Of a DNA stretch of 64,000 bases, positions 41,645-51,302 are shown in pieces. The DNA is from Mycobacterium sp. Aquia_216 (GTDB taxonomy: Bacteria > Actinomycetota > Actinomycetes > Mycobacteriales > Mycobacteriaceae): NCBI RefSeq assembly GCF_026723865.1, contig NZ_CP113529.1, positions 4,092,001 to 4,156,000 of the forward strand, in the 5' to 3' direction. Both the position numbers and the translations under genes were made by a program. The notes beneath the pieces were generated by a model. The model worked only from the letters and a program-made list of their open reading frames with translations. It searched no databases and had not been told where the DNA came from. Positions within the stretch are counted from its first letter, which is position 1. The number at the start of each line of letters is the position of its first letter.

Positions 41645-44101
41645 GTGTTGACCCTCACGCCCGGTACGTCGAGGTTGCCGTTGAGCGCGCTGCGCGTCCT
41701 CGACCTCACCGAGGGCGCCGCGGAATGGTGTGGCCGCATCCTGGCCGACCTCGGGGCCCAAGTCATCCGCGTCGAGCCGCTCGGTGGGTCTCCCGGGCGC
41801 AGCGACCAAGTGGGCTTCGCGCTGCGCAACGCCAATAAGGCGGGGGTGGTTGTCGACCTCGACAATTCCGCCGGCCGATCGGCGCTGCTGGACCTTGCGG
41901 CCGATGCCGACATCCTGCTGGAGTCCTTCAGCCACGCGCAGGCACAGGACCGTGGGTTGACTCCGGCGGCGCTGTTGCGGGCAAATCCCGCGCTGGTAAT
42001 CGTGTCGATCACCGATTTCGGACGTACCGGCCCACAGCGCGACCGCGTGGCCACCGAGGATGTCCTTGCCGCCGCCGGCGGTGTGCTGTCGCGATCGGGG
42101 TTGCCCGGCGGCACCCCGCTGTTGCCACCCCCGGGGGTGGTGTCGCTGACCGTCGGTGTGCACGCCGCGTGGGCAGCCCTCGTGGCGTACGTGAAGCGGG
42201 CACGCACCGGCGAGGGCGAGCATGTCGACGTCACGGCTTTGGAAGCCGTCGTCCACGGGTTCGACCCGGGCTTCGGTTCGCAAGGCTCGGCGGCTGCCGG
42301 ACGTTCCGAAGACTTTCCGCGCGGGCGACCCGACGCCGCCAATTTCTACCCGATCTATCCCTGCGCCGACGGCCACGTTCGAATCTGTCTGCTGGCCACC
42401 AGGCAATGGCGCGCGATGTTCTCCTGGCTGGGCGAGCCCGCCGAGTTCGCCGATCCGCGCTACGACGCGATCCCCGCCCGCTTTGCGGCTTCCGACCGGC
42501 TCAACCCGCTGATCGCCGCGCTATTCGCCGACCGCGGCCGCGATGACCTGGTCGCCGAGGGCACCGCGCGGGGAATCCCGATTTCCGGAGTGCTCAGCGT
42601 CGACGAGGTGCTCGCCAGCGACCACTTCAGCAGCACCGGAACCCTCGTGTCGACCGAAATCGCCGACGGCCTGCGGGCGACCGTGCCGTCGGGCTACGCG
42701 TTCGTCGACGGCACACGGGCCGGACTGCGCCGGCGCGCGCCGAAGCCCGGTGAGCACAACCACTTGCTGACCACCGCCCGCGCCTCGCGACCCGAACACG
42801 ACCTTGGGCTTCCGTCGTTGCCCAGCGGAGCCGCGCCGCTCAGCGGTCTGCGCATGCTTGATCTCGGCGTGATCGTGTTCGGCGCCGAACTCGGCCGGCT
42901 CTTCGCCGACTACGGCGCCGACGTCATCAAAGTCGAGAACTCTGCGTTCCCCGACGGCCTGCGTCAGACCCGTAAGGGCGGCGGAATGAACGCCTCCTTC
43001 GCGTGGGGCCACCGCAACAAACGCGGCCTTGGCCTCGACTTGCGCAGTCCCGACGGCGCACGCCTATTCCGCGAGCTGGTCGCCCACTCCGACATCGTGT
43101 CCGCCAACTTCAAACCCGGCACCCTCGAATCGCTGGGATTCAGCCATGCCGAGCTTGCCCGCGTCAATCCCCGCATCGTCGTCACCGACAGCAGCGCGTT
43201 CGGCAACCGCGGCCCGTGGCGCAGCCGGATGGGCTACGGGCCGTTGGTCCGGGCCTCGTGCGCCCTGTCGTCGCTGTGGCGTGACACCGACTCCGATCCC
43301 GACGAGCCCAGCGCCTTCTGCGACGGCTCGACGGTCTATCCCGACCACATCGCTGGCCACGCCGCGGCGGTCGCGGCGCTGGCCGCCGTGATCGGGCGCG
43401 GAGCTAGCGGAGCCGGCAGCGCCATCGAAGTTCCCCAGGCCGATGTGGCGGTGTATGCCCTGGGTCCCACCCTGGCCTCCCACTCCAGCCGAGCCTCCGG
43501 TCGACCGGGACACGTCGACGCCGAAGGTAACCGCCGCGGCGGTCTTGCGCCGGCCGGCGTGTTCCCCTGCGCCGGTGACGACGAGTGGTGCGTGATCACG
43601 GTGCGCGACGACGACGATTGGCAGGCGCTGGCCGCGGTGACCGGCCTGCCCGCCGAGCCGAAGCTACGGAACACCGCGACGCGCATCGCTCGGCGCGAAC
43701 AGATCGAAGAACAGCTCGCCGCCTGGACCGCCGGCCACGAGGCCGTTGCCGTCGAAGAGAAGCTGCAGGCCGTCGGGGTTCCAGCCGCCGCGATGGTCCG
43801 CCTGCCCGAGGAACTCACCCACCCGCAACTGGTCGCGCGGGACTCCTTCCACACCCTGCGTCACCCCATGCTGACGCACCCGATCCCGACCGCGGCGCGC
43901 ATCGCGGTCTTCTCGACCGTCCCCGATCCGGTCCTGCTGCCCGCGCCCACGCCCGGGCAGCACACCCGAGAGATCTGCGCATCGCTGCTGCACATGGAGC
44001 CCGACGAGATCGACCGCCTCGTCACCACCGGGGTGCTGCAGCCGCCGCCCGAGGATCCCGCTATCGCGAAGGCGCACGCGCCCGTCGCGAGCCAACAGTG
44101 A
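41645..44101 (+). CDS. Tandem-fused CaiB/BaiF CoA-transferase
   Basis: An 818-residue protein made of two complete family III CoA-transferase domains. Domain 1 (about 10-380) starts LSALRVLDLTEGAAEWCGRI and domain 2 (about 400-800) starts LSGLRMLDLGVIVFGAELGR. Each has its own G-A-D/Q-V-I-K/R-V-E block and SITDFGRTGP/TDSSAFGNRGP segment. In domain 2 the catalytic Asp site reads as SSAFGNRGPWRSRMGYG, so one half may be inactive. Class III enzymes work as interlocked dimers, and the fusion would give a built-in heterodimer. GTG start at 41645. A 27-bp tandem duplication follows its stop. Confidence 0.88.
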   Translation: MLTLTPGTSRLPLSALRVLDLTEGAAEWCGRILADLGAQVIRVEPLGGSPGRSDQVGFALRNANKAGVVVDLDNSAGRSALLDLAADADILLESFSHAQAQDRGLTPAALLRANPALVIVSITDFGRTGPQRDRVATEDVLAAAGGVLSRSGLPGGTPLLPPPGVVSLTVGVHAAWAALVAYVKRARTGEGEHVDVTALEAVVHGFDPGFGSQGSAAAGRSEDFPRGRPDAANFYPIYPCADGHVRICLLATRQWRAMFSWLGEPAEFADPRYDAIPARFAASDRLNPLIAALFADRGRDDLVAEGTARGIPISGVLSVDEVLASDHFSSTGTLVSTEIADGLRATVPSGYAFVDGTRAGLRRRAPKPGEHNHLLTTARASRPEHDLGLPSLPSGAAPLSGLRMLDLGVIVFGAELGRLFADYGADVIKVENSAFPDGLRQTRKGGGMNASFAWGHRNKRGLGLDLRSPDGARLFRELVAHSDIVSANFKPGTLESLGFSHAELARVNPRIVVTDSSAFGNRGPWRSRMGYGPLVRASCALSSLWRDTDSDPDEPSAFCDGSTVYPDHIAGHAAAVAALAAVIGRGASGAGSAIEVPQADVAVYALGPTLASHSSRASGRPGHVDAEGNRRGGLAPAGVFPCAGDDEWCVITVRDDDDWQALAAVTGLPAEPKLRNTATRIARREQIEEQLAAWTAGHEAVAVEEKLQAVGVPAAAMVRLPEELTHPQLVARDSFHTLRHPMLTHPIPTAARIAVFSTVPDPVLLPAPTPGQHTREICASLLHMEPDEIDRLVTTGVLQPPPEDPAIAKAHAPVASQQ

Positions 44102-44128
44102 CACGCGCCCGTCGCGAGCCAACAGTGA
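44075..44128. repeat. Perfect 27-bp tandem duplication over the stop codon
   Basis: Two identical units (44075-44101 and 44102-44128) beginning CACGCGCCCGTCGCGAG and ending in TGA. The first TGA ends the CoA-transferase; the second copy lies in the gap before the next gene and ends in the same TGA in frame. Confidence 0.85.
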
Positions 44129-44143
44129 AAGGACAGGACACGC

Positions 44144-45604
44144 GTGGACATCAGCCTGGATAGGGACACGTTCTTCGTCGGCGGCACCTGGCTGCCCGCG
44201 TCCGCACCGGCGAACACCACCGAGGTGCTCGAAGCGGCCACCGGCAAGGTGCTGGGCAGCGCCGCACTAGCCGTCGGCGCCGACGTCGACGCCGCGGTGA
44301 ACGCGGCACGCGAAGCACTGCGCGGGCCATGGGGGGCCATGTCGGGCGCGGAGCGCGCCGAGGTGATGCGCGCAATGGCCGCGGCACTGCAGGTTCGCGG
44401 TAAGGCAATCGCCGCACTGGTCAGCCGCGAAAACGGAATGCCCCGGCGACTTTCCTTGGGCGCCAACGGCTTCTTCCCATCGATCGCCCTGAGCTATTAC
44501 GCGGGCTTGGCCGAGCACCTCGGCGACGAAGACCTGCGGCCCGGCGTGCTGTCACACGTCAGCGTCCACCGCGAACCCATCGGAGTGGTCGCGGCGGTGG
44601 TCCCGTGGAACTACCCGATGGGCCTGGCGGCGATGAAGATCGCGCCCGCGCTGGCCGCCGGCTGCAGCGTGGTGCTCAAACCGCCGCCCGAAACCGCGCT
44701 GGACGCCTTCGCCTGGGCCGAGGCCGCGTTGCAGGCCGGTTTGCCGGCCGGCGTGCTCAATGTGATCCCCGGCGGCCGCGAGGCCGGTGCCGCGTTGGTC
44801 GCCCATCCCGGCGTCGACAAGGTTGCCTTCACCGGCTCAACGGCGGCCGGTCGGGCGATCGGCGAGATCTGCGGGCGGTTGCTGCGGCCGGTCACGCTCG
44901 AGCTGGGCGGCAAGTCCGCGGCGATCATCAGCGATGACGCCGAGCTGGATGCGTTTGTCGCCGCCTTGCCCGACATCTGTCTACCCAACAACGGCCAGAC
45001 CTGCCATGCCACCACCCGGATCCTGGCGCCGGCCTCGCGGTATGCCGAGATCGTCGACGCGGTGACCGATACGGTCCGTACGTTGCAAGTTGGCGATCCG
45101 CTGGACAAGACGACCCAGATCGGTCCGCTGGTCAGCGCTGCGCAGCGGTCCCGCGTGCTCGACTACATCGAAAACGGTAAGGCCAGCGGTGCGAGATTGA
45201 CCACCGGCGGCGGCGTGCCCGCGAATCAGTCCCTCGGCTGGTTCGTCGAACCCACGGTCTTCGCCGACGTCCACAACGCCATGACAGTCGCGCGTGAAGA
45301 GATCTTCGGGCCGGTGCTGTGCGTCCTGCCGTACACCGACGAGGACGAGGCCATCGCCATCGCCAACGACTCCGACTATGGCTTGGGTGGCACGGTATGG
45401 ACGGCCGACCCCGAGCGAGGCGCGGCGCTGGCGTCGCGGATGCGCACCGGGTCGGTGGGAATCAACCACTACGCCCTCGACGTCCTCGGGCCGTTTGGCG
45501 GTGTCAAAGCCAGCGGGCTGGGTCGCGAACTCGGCCCCGAAGGCCTGGCGCCCTACATCGCGCTGAAGTCGGTGTACCGGCCACCGATCAGGGAGGACCG
45601 TTGA
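44144..45604 (+). CDS. Aldehyde dehydrogenase
   Basis: A complete 486-residue ALDH. It has GVVAAVVPWNYPMGLAAMKI, AFTGSTAAGRAI, catalytic Glu in LELGGKSAAIISDDAEL and Cys in LPNNGQTCHATTRIL. GTG start at 44144, 42 bp behind the CoA-transferase. Its stop overlaps the TTG start of the thiolase remnant (TTGA). About 45 percent of the visible motif blocks match the ALDH at 38347, so it is a separate paralogue, not a recent copy. Confidence 0.92.
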   Translation: MDISLDRDTFFVGGTWLPASAPANTTEVLEAATGKVLGSAALAVGADVDAAVNAAREALRGPWGAMSGAERAEVMRAMAAALQVRGKAIAALVSRENGMPRRLSLGANGFFPSIALSYYAGLAEHLGDEDLRPGVLSHVSVHREPIGVVAAVVPWNYPMGLAAMKIAPALAAGCSVVLKPPPETALDAFAWAEAALQAGLPAGVLNVIPGGREAGAALVAHPGVDKVAFTGSTAAGRAIGEICGRLLRPVTLELGGKSAAIISDDAELDAFVAALPDICLPNNGQTCHATTRILAPASRYAEIVDAVTDTVRTLQVGDPLDKTTQIGPLVSAAQRSRVLDYIENGKASGARLTTGGGVPANQSLGWFVEPTVFADVHNAMTVAREEIFGPVLCVLPYTDEDEAIAIANDSDYGLGGTVWTADPERGAALASRMRTGSVGINHYALDVLGPFGGVKASGLGRELGPEGLAPYIALKSVYRPPIREDR

Positions 45605-46078
45605 CCGGAGCGCTTGTCGGGCTGGGCATGACAAAGCTGGGCAAGGTCTACGGCCGCTCGACGACCGCGCTGGCAGCCGAAGCCGTCCAACGCGCTGTCG
45701 CCGATGCCGGCCTGGCGCTCAGCGATCTGGACGGACTGCTGGTCAGCGCCGGCATCAAACAGGACGTCGGGGTCGGTTTGGCCGCAGTGTTGGGCCTGGG
45801 CGAGCTCCGCGGGTGCATCATGGCGCTCCCCCAACAGATCCGCCGCGGCGCGAGGATTGGCCGGTTGGTCGGTGGCCTCCGGTGCGGTCAACCCCAACAT
45901 CCTCTATGCACTGTGCGCGCGCCGGCATATGCAGGCGTACGGGACCGCTTCGAAGCAACTCGGCGACCCGGTTCGGGTGCGCTACCTGCGGTCCGGCGAC
46001 GGCGACGAGCAAGGCGAGGTGGTGCCGGTGTTCGAGCCGGTCAAACCGCACCTTCCGGAGGGCCGCCGTGTTCGTTGA
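45601..46078 (+). pseudogene. Thiolase-fold lipid-transfer protein remnant
   Basis: Reads as an Ltp-type thiolase from TTG 45601 (GALVGLGMTKLGKVYGRSTT, LVSAGIKQDVGVGLAAVLGL). Thiolase-like sequence then continues in another frame (SGAVNPNILYALCARRHMQA, then YGTASKQLG) after a loss of perhaps 60 residues. That frame passes abruptly into an unrelated tail (DPVRVRYLRSGDGDEQGEVV) with a stop at 46078. At least two deletions or frameshifts are needed. The intact parent would be about 390 residues. Confidence 0.75.
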
Positions 46079-46106
46079 CACTCACTTACCTACTCAAATA
46101 AGGTTT
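46075..46106 (+). promoter_or_regulatory. Promoter plus operator motif 2, site e
   Basis: TTGACA (46075-46080) overlaps the stop of the thiolase remnant, with TAAGGT 18 bp on. ACCTACTCAAATAAGGT of motif 2 covers the spacer and -10. Confidence 0.55.
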
Positions 46107-46182
46107 CCTCGCGTGGCCGCATCCGCGTTCCAGCCCGCTGCTCGCCGCGCCGCGACCTGATCCGCGACGGAGAGCGCACGCG

Positions 46183-47515
46183 ATGACCGAACTGGTGACC
46201 GACGGTTGAGCTACTGGGCGCGGCAGGCCCGCGACCGTGCCGCCATCGTCTTCGACGGCACAGACACCGTCGATTACCCGACGCTGGATCGCTGGACCGA
46301 CTGTGCCGCACTGCATCTGGCAACTGCGGCGCTCAACCCCGGGGACCGGATCGGCATCATCGGTGACAACGGTCTGGAATGGGTCGTCTCGGCGATCGGA
46401 GCGCTCAAGATCGGGATCGTCGTTGTCCCATTGAACAATCGCTTCACTGCCGAGGAGTTGCGCTACCTGATCGACGACGCCATCCCCAGCCTGGTCCTCG
46501 CCGATGACGCCCACCACGACCGGATCGCGGCAGCCATCCAGGGGACCACAACCCGACTGTGGCGGCTCGAAGACTTCGCCGCGCTGCGCCACCAACCACA
46601 TCGGACGGTTGGGCGGCGGGAGGATGCGCACCCGGACGACATCACCCAAATCGTCTATACCAGCGGAACGACTTCGCGCCCAAAGGGTGTCATCTTCACC
46701 CATCGCAGCACGTTCAACCTTGTTGCGGATCTTGCCATTACCGACCCGGCACTTCGGTATGGCAGCCCATCCGGATTTTGCTTCGGCCGACCTGTCGGCG
46801 TTGGAATTGGCGACGATCGCTGGTGCCGCGGCGCCTGTTTCGACGATGAGGGCCTGGCTCGACAAGGGCGCAACCGTTCAGCAAGCCTACGGAATGACCG
46901 AACTGGGAGGGCTTTCCAGCATCAATCCGAGGGAGAACGCCGTCGTGCGGCCCGAATCGATCGGCACCGGAACGGTTTTCACGCGACTGCGCGTCGTGCG
47001 GCCCGCACGGTACCGACTGCGATGCCGATGAGCCCGGTGAAATCATCGTGTCCGGCCCGGGAATCACCCCGCAATATTGGCGAAATGATCACGCCTACGC
47101 CGCGGCGATGCGCAGCGGCTGGTTTCACAGCGGCGATGTCGGCATCAAGGATGCCAACGGGATCCGCGTCGTCGATCGGCTCAAAGACATCATTATCACC
47201 GGCGGATTCAATGTCGCTCCTTCCGAGATCGAGGCAGTGGTCGCCGAGCTACCCGGCGTGATCGAGGTATGCGTGGTATCAGCGTTCGACCCCAAATTCG
47301 GTGAGACGCCCGCGGCGATCGTCTATACCGAAGAGAACCTGACCGCAGAGGCCGTCATCGAGCATTGCCGCGCGCATCTTGCCGGCTATAAAGTTCCGCG
47401 CCACGTCATCGTCCAACACACGGCTCTGCCCCGGATCGCCAGCGGCAAGATTGCGCGACGCCAAATCCGAGGCGCGCATCCCGAGCTGACAAACGACACT
47501 CAAGCGGTCGGGTGA
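46183..47515 (+). pseudogene. Acyl-CoA synthetase, multiply frameshifted
   Basis: An ANL ligase in at least four pieces. MTELVTDG stops at once (TGA 46207-46209), while LSYWARQARDRAAIVFDG continues one frame over to the P-loop QIVYTSGTTSRPKGVIFTHR. After ITDPALRYG about 90 residues are missing and the next frame resumes (ADLSALELATIAGAAAP, QQAYGMTELGGLSSINP). A last shift near 47030 leads to FHSGDVGIKDANGIRVVDRL and the end IASGKIARRQIRG. It is related to the intact ligase at 28887. Not functional as one enzyme. Confidence 0.88.
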
Positions 47516-47528
47516 GCCCGCGGGCGAA

Positions 47529-48224
47529 CTAAGAGGCGGTGGACTCTTCGAATCGTGTTACAGCCGAGCCGAACTCACCCCAATGCTGCGGCGGTGGCGC
47601 GGACTCCGGAACATTGGGCGCTGCGCCGCGCAAGAAACTACGGATCGCTTCGGCGAACGCCCCCGTAGCGGATCGCTGATTGGCGGCTACTGCCGCGACC
47701 AGAACAGGCTCGGTGGCCGGATCGGCGTTGGCGAATGGGCGACCCCTCCCCTCGTCGCCGTGCATCGCCTCGGTGATGCCGGCGCCCAACGTCAACTTGT
47801 CCAGGCCATCCAGGATCAGCACCACTTGCTCGAGCGGCACACCGATCTCGGTGAGGTAAATAGCGGAATCGTTGTAGTTGCGGATGAGCACATCGCGCGG
47901 CATGAACTGCAGTAACAGCGGTACGGCATTGTGGTGCCGCAACATCGAATCACGAAACGCCAAACTCAGCGCGACCAACCACTCCATCCAATTGGGCACC
48001 GACGTGGGGTCGGGCAAACGTGTCTCGACCACTATCGCCCGCGCCACCGCCTTCAAAATCTCTGCCTTGTCGGCGAAGTGGTGATACAGCGACGGCGCCT
48101 GCACGTTGAGTTCGCGCGCGAGCCGGGGCAAGCTGAACGCGTCCAGACCCTCCGTATCGATGATGCGCAGCGAGGCCTCCACCACGGCGTCAGGGCGGAT
48201 TAGGGGCTTGGAGGGACGGGCCAT
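47529..48224 (-). CDS. TetR/AcrR-family regulator
   Basis: A 231-residue TetR. The HTH is LDAFSLPRLARELNVQAPSL - YHHFADKAEIL, closely resembling that of the TetR at 3740 but with a different C-terminus. ATG 48224 chosen. A well-formed motif 2 dyad lies 61 bp upstream, so this is the best candidate for the factor that binds motif 2 at the SDR/P450/Rieske and CoA-transferase promoters. That link is positional only. Confidence 0.87.
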   Translation of the reverse strand: MARPSKPLIRPDAVVEASLRIIDTEGLDAFSLPRLARELNVQAPSLYHHFADKAEILKAVARAIVVETRLPDPTSVPNWMEWLVALSLAFRDSMLRHHNAVPLLLQFMPRDVLIRNYNDSAIYLTEIGVPLEQVVLILDGLDKLTLGAGITEAMHGDEGRGRPFANADPATEPVLVAAVAANQRSATGAFAEAIRSFLRGAAPNVPESAPPPQHWGEFGSAVTRFEESTAS

Positions 48225-48285
48225 AGGCACATTATCGACTATCCGCAGCTCAAAAGCAGCAGCAGCCGAACATGAGAGCCGCCAT

Positions 48286-48306
48286 AAACCTACGACCAGC
48301 AGGTTT
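48286..48306. promoter_or_regulatory. Operator motif 2, site f (TetR promoter)
   Basis: AAACCT-N9-AGGTTT, a perfect dyad with 6-bp arms. It is the most symmetric copy of motif 2 and is located 61 bp upstream of the TetR start. Confidence 0.6.
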
Positions 48307-48358
48307 ACCGAGTTTCAACTCGTTCCGGTGGCATTGGCGGGAGACCGTCGTTCCGGTA

Positions 48359-51199
48359 CTACTCGTCGGTGCGCCGCGGCCCGTAGTCCGCCATGGCATC
48401 GGAGAGGGCCTCGCGGGAATCTACGCCAAGCTTTCGGAACACATTGCGTAAATGCCACGCAACCGTGTTGCGTGACACGAACGTCAACTCCGCGATACTC
48501 CGGTTGTCGTGCCCCGATGCGGCTAGCTGGGCGAGCCGCCGCTCGGTCGGGGTCAGCGACTCGGTGCCGACCCGGGCCGGGCGGCGTGGGCGTGCACCAG
48601 CGGCCACAAGCTCCTCGCGGGCGCGGTCAGCCAGTGCCGTGGCACCACCACGGTGCGCCAGATCGAGGGCGTTGGTCAACGGATCGCGCGCGGCCACCCG
48701 CGATCCGGCGCGGCGCAGATGGACGCCGAGATCGGTCAGTGCCCGCGCTAGTTCCAGTCGTGCGCCGGTCTTCTCGAGGACAGCCACAGACTCGGTGAGG
48801 GTGGCCAGCGCTTCCGAAGGCTCGTGCACCAGCGCGGACCGCCGAAGCGCGGCACCCAGCGCGATCGGCGTTTCGAATCGCCGGGCGAGCTCGATCTCGG
48901 ATTCGATGAGCTCACGGGCTCGCGATGTGTCGCCCGCGGCCGCGGCCGCCATGCATGCCAGCGGTCGCCATGGCAGCACCGCCGGGTTGATCATGCCGTA
49001 GTCGCGCAGCGACTGGACTGCTGATTCCAGGTCGGCCCGCGCCGCCGTGATCTCCCTGCGACACAGTCGAAGCCGCGCCCTCGCGACGTAGAACCAAGCG
49101 TTGATCCCCAACGCTTCCGGGGGTGCCAACTCGTGCTCGGCACGGCTCAGCATGTCAGCGGCCTGATCCAGTTCGCCCCGCTCGATCATGCAATGCACGA
49201 GCGTCGCCAGCGCCGTGGGAGCCAGTGCGTGCCACCCGCGGTTCATCCCCTCGACCGCGATCTGCGCGTCCACCATCGCATCGTTGACGCGGCCCGCCGC
49301 ATAGCACACCAACGCCCGCATCAACGCGGCCTCAGCGAAGGCCAGCGACGCACCGCGGCTGCGTGCGTCGGCGAGCACGGCATCGATGTGACGCTCCGCC
49401 GCCTCTAGTTCGCCACCGTAAAGCAAGGGCAACACAACAAGATTGACTACCGGCGATTCCGATGTCTGTTCAAGCAGAAGTCTGCCGTCGGCAATGGCCA
49501 TGTCCGCCAACGCCGCTGCCCTGGACGCCGGGGGTACCCGTAGCGAGATGTTCAATGCCCGTATCGCCAGCATTGCCCTGTCACCGGCGCCCTGCGGCGG
49601 TGACACTTCGGTGGCGTCGAGCAGATCAACCCGGCGGTGAATTGGCGCCAAATAGGACTCGGCGCACATCGACGACGCCTGGAATCGCCGAAAGACCTGC
49701 ACATCGCCATCCTCGAATAGCTCAGCGCCGCGACGAAACGCGGCGGCGGCTTCCTCGTGCCTGCCGTAGCGGTACAGCGTTTGCCCTAACGAATACAGCG
49801 CATCGGCCCGCACGGTCGGTTCATCGATCAGCAGCATCGCCTGCTCGAAACGCTGCAACGACGTCGTCTGTCCCGCGGCCGCCTCCGTCAGACCGAGGTC
49901 GATCAGAAGGCGAGGCGAGACCGAGTCCTGCGGGGCGGTGTCCAGTGCGCGGCGCAGATAACGAATCGCGTTCGCCGGGGAGCCTTTTCGTGCGGCCGCA
50001 CGCGCGGCCGCATGCAGAATTCCCGCCACCCACGCCTCCTCACTCGGCGTGGCCTCGAGCAGATGGCGCGCGACGACCTCCGAATCGGTTCCGACGGCTG
50101 CGAGCAACTTCGCCGCGCGCGCGTGCGCTTCGGGCTTCTCCCCTGGCGCCAGGGAGGCGTACGTCGCCGATCGGATCATGGGGTGAGCGAACGAGGCTGG
50201 ATCGGCGGCGTCGAAGATCCGCGCGGCAACGAGCCGCTCGGCCGCGGTAACCGCCGGGGCAGGCCGCAGCGCGGCCATTCGGGTAACGACGGCCAGAGAC
50301 GTCCCGTCGCCCAACACGGCGGCAGCTTTGGCCAGCTCACGGGCATCCGGTCCCAAACGCGCCAGCCTACGGGCGATCTGGCGTCGCACTGAGTGCGGTG
50401 TTCGCAACGAACCCGTGCTGGCCGCGGTGATGTCTGACTCGTCGCGTAGCTCGGCGATGACCTCGCTGACCAGGAAGGGGTTCCCGCCCGTCTCGTGGTG
50501 CACCGTGTCGATGAGGGCGTCATCGACTTCGAGCTCCAAGCCCGTTGCGAGGAGCTCGCCGACCGCCTGCCGGCTGAGTTCAGGCGGCCGAATCGACGGC
50601 GCGGCGCTGCTCTCCCATAGCAAAGAGACCAGATCAGAGTGGGTCTCGGGGTCACCGGTGCGAACCGCGGTCAGCAGCGTGATCGGCAGATCGTCCAGCC
50701 GTTCGCCCAGATAGGCAAAAAACCGGAGCGAGCCGGGATCCGCCCACTGCGCGTCGTCGACGAGCAGAGCGAAGGGGCCGTTCCCGGACAGGTTGACCAT
50801 GAGCCAGTACAAGCCGTGGATAACGGTGAACTCGTCCGTTGTGGCGGTGTACTCAGCCGGCTGGACCCGACGACTCACCATCGGTTCGGCGAGTGCCGCT
50901 GGGCCACTGAGCAATTCGGTGCGCTCGTCGGCGGTGGCGCGCACCAACCGGGTTTCCACCAATTCGACGGCCATACCGAAGGCCAGCTCGCGGGTGAGTT
51001 CGCTGCCGCGCGCTCGCAGCACCGTGAAACCGGCCTCGGTCGCAAGTGCGGCGGCTTCATCGAGGAGGTACGACTTGCCGATACCGCTGGGTCCCTCGAT
51101 CACGCAAGCCTGTCCGTGACCGCTGCGCGCGTGCGTGATCACGGAACGTAACGCATCCAGTTCGCGGTCTCGCTCGAGCGGATGAACGGGTCTCGACAT
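48359..51199 (-). CDS. LuxR-family ATPase regulator (LAL/MalT-like)
   Basis: A 946-residue large ATP-binding LuxR regulator. The Walker A GPSGIGKSYLLDEAA lies at about residues 35-50 and Walker B LLVDDAQWADPGSL near 145. A long helical TPR-like middle follows, and a C-terminal HTH (LTPTERRLAQLAASGHDNRS to VAWHLRNVFRKLGV) completes it. It is divergent from the CrtI-like/DUF7064 operon with about 100 bp between, so it probably activates that operon on binding an unknown inducer. Confidence 0.93.
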   Translation of the reverse strand: MSRPVHPLERDRELDALRSVITHARSGHGQACVIEGPSGIGKSYLLDEAAALATEAGFTVLRARGSELTRELAFGMAVELVETRLVRATADERTELLSGPAALAEPMVSRRVQPAEYTATTDEFTVIHGLYWLMVNLSGNGPFALLVDDAQWADPGSLRFFAYLGERLDDLPITLLTAVRTGDPETHSDLVSLLWESSAAPSIRPPELSRQAVGELLATGLELEVDDALIDTVHHETGGNPFLVSEVIAELRDESDITAASTGSLRTPHSVRRQIARRLARLGPDARELAKAAAVLGDGTSLAVVTRMAALRPAPAVTAAERLVAARIFDAADPASFAHPMIRSATYASLAPGEKPEAHARAAKLLAAVGTDSEVVARHLLEATPSEEAWVAGILHAAARAAARKGSPANAIRYLRRALDTAPQDSVSPRLLIDLGLTEAAAGQTTSLQRFEQAMLLIDEPTVRADALYSLGQTLYRYGRHEEAAAAFRRGAELFEDGDVQVFRRFQASSMCAESYLAPIHRRVDLLDATEVSPPQGAGDRAMLAIRALNISLRVPPASRAAALADMAIADGRLLLEQTSESPVVNLVVLPLLYGGELEAAERHIDAVLADARSRGASLAFAEAALMRALVCYAAGRVNDAMVDAQIAVEGMNRGWHALAPTALATLVHCMIERGELDQAADMLSRAEHELAPPEALGINAWFYVARARLRLCRREITAARADLESAVQSLRDYGMINPAVLPWRPLACMAAAAAGDTSRARELIESEIELARRFETPIALGAALRRSALVHEPSEALATLTESVAVLEKTGARLELARALTDLGVHLRRAGSRVAARDPLTNALDLAHRGGATALADRAREELVAAGARPRRPARVGTESLTPTERRLAQLAASGHDNRSIAELTFVSRNTVAWHLRNVFRKLGVDSREALSDAMADYGPRRTDE

Positions 51200-51302
51200 T
51201 ATTCGCGCAGTATCGCACTAACCGAAAACCCATCACAGGGCCACGAAAAACTCCCCCGGGTGGGTGGCGACTGCATCCCATCGCCGCCGATACGTTGCCG
51301 AC

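Noticed and set aside
44075..44128. CRISPR or transposon footprint
   Set aside because: Only two adjacent identical units without spacers or terminal inverted repeats; a simple tandem duplication explains it. No transposase, CRISPR array or tRNA was seen anywhere in the window.
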